Assembly (NCBI RefSeq): GCF_002288825.1
Contig: NZ_NSLI01000004.1
Span: forward strand, 587,738 to 651,737
Reading direction: 5' to 3'
Length of the DNA: 64,000 nt
Source of the DNA: Sphingomonas lenta
GTDB taxonomy: Bacteria > Pseudomonadota > Alphaproteobacteria > Sphingomonadales > Sphingomonadaceae
The position numbers and the translations under genes were made by a program. Shown in pieces: positions 63,886-64,000 of this stretch; the stretch's first letter is position 1; each line of letters starts with the position of its first letter. Below the pieces are notes generated by a model, which made no database searches, was not told the origin of the DNA, and was given only the letters and a program-made list of their open reading frames with translations.

Positions 63886-64000
63886 CTAAAGGCCTGACGG
63901 GGTCTCGCGGGTTTGGGTGATGTACTCGCGGGGTGATCTGTAGCCCAGCGCCCTGTGCGGGTGGACGTCGTTGTAGTGGGCGAACCAGCGGGGAAGCTGG
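63886..64000 (-). mobile_element. C-terminal end of an IS3-family transposase (OrfB), cut by window edge
   Basis: Minus-strand frame of 38 codons running off the window to TAG at 63888-63886. The residues [20 protein letters not shown] then SPREYI are the signature end of IS3-family integrase-type transposases (HPHxALGYxSPxxYI), immediately after the last catalytic Glu region. It encodes a DDE recombinase. The rest of the element lies outside the window. Confidence 0.85.

Overview
The window is a GC-rich (by eye about 68-70%) alphaproteobacterial chromosome segment that looks like the Sphingomonadales. The reasons are the style of RpoB, RpoC and the ribosomal proteins, adk sitting between secY and rpsM, a gene-transfer-agent (GTA)-type terminase, a TonB-receptor fragment, a PhoX-type phosphatase, a probable DUF6771/VapC pair, and families of GC-rich palindromic intergenic repeats. 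The genus is an inference; no rRNA gene or name-bearing marker is present.

The backbone is the transcription/translation supercluster. On the minus strand, read right to left, are tRNA-Trp, secE, nusG, rplK, rplA, rplJ, rplL, rpoB and rpoC. On the plus strand from about 33.7 kb are rpsL, rpsG, fusA, tuf, rpsJ, then rplC-D-W-B-rpsS-rplV-rpsC-rplP-rpmC-rpsQ-rplN-X-E-rpsN-rpsH-rplF-R-rpsE-rpmD, then rplO, secY, adk, rpsM, rpsK and rpoA. rplQ, which normally follows rpoA, is not visible; the window ends in the tail of an IS3-type transposase.

The order of housekeeping genes is conserved but the cluster is broken at almost every operon joint, and each break carries accessory cargo. Between rpoB and rpoC is a 193-aa membrane protein of lower GC. 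Between rplL and rpoB are a Pro/Thr-repeat membrane protein and a GT39-like glycosyltransferase. Between rplA and rplJ are an RTX C-terminal remnant, a low-complexity protein, an MBL hydrolase and a PhoX-type phosphatase. Between nusG and rplK are a terminase-small-subunit-like gene, an AT-richer four-gene cassette containing a CD-NTase and a SLATT-type two-TM effector (CBASS-like), and a VapC toxin-antitoxin pair. Between fusA and tuf are a SIR2-STAND protein ending in a cold-shock-like domain, a second terminase-small-like gene, a large-terminase/TonB-receptor chimera, and a metalloprotease with a small partner. Between rpmD and rplO are two small membrane-protein genes on the opposite strand. 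Between adk and rpsM is an SRPBCC protein. Terminators and candidate promoters at these joints (for example the rpsJ terminator followed by a new promoter for rplC) suggest each core segment now has its own transcription signals.

The left end (0-6.2 kb) is ordinary chromosome: an erythromycin-esterase-like hydrolase, a secreted or lipoprotein NAGPA-domain protein coupled to an M28 peptidase, a small membrane protein, and a PPP-type phosphatase coupled to a one-TM protein.

The most interesting material is the SIR2-STAND-CSD protein at 37.5-40.7 kb, the CD-NTase/SLATT cassette with two unrecognised upstream genes at 28.1-30.6 kb, the gene lodged between rpoB and rpoC, and the in-frame terminase/TonB-receptor fusion. 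No CRISPR array was seen.
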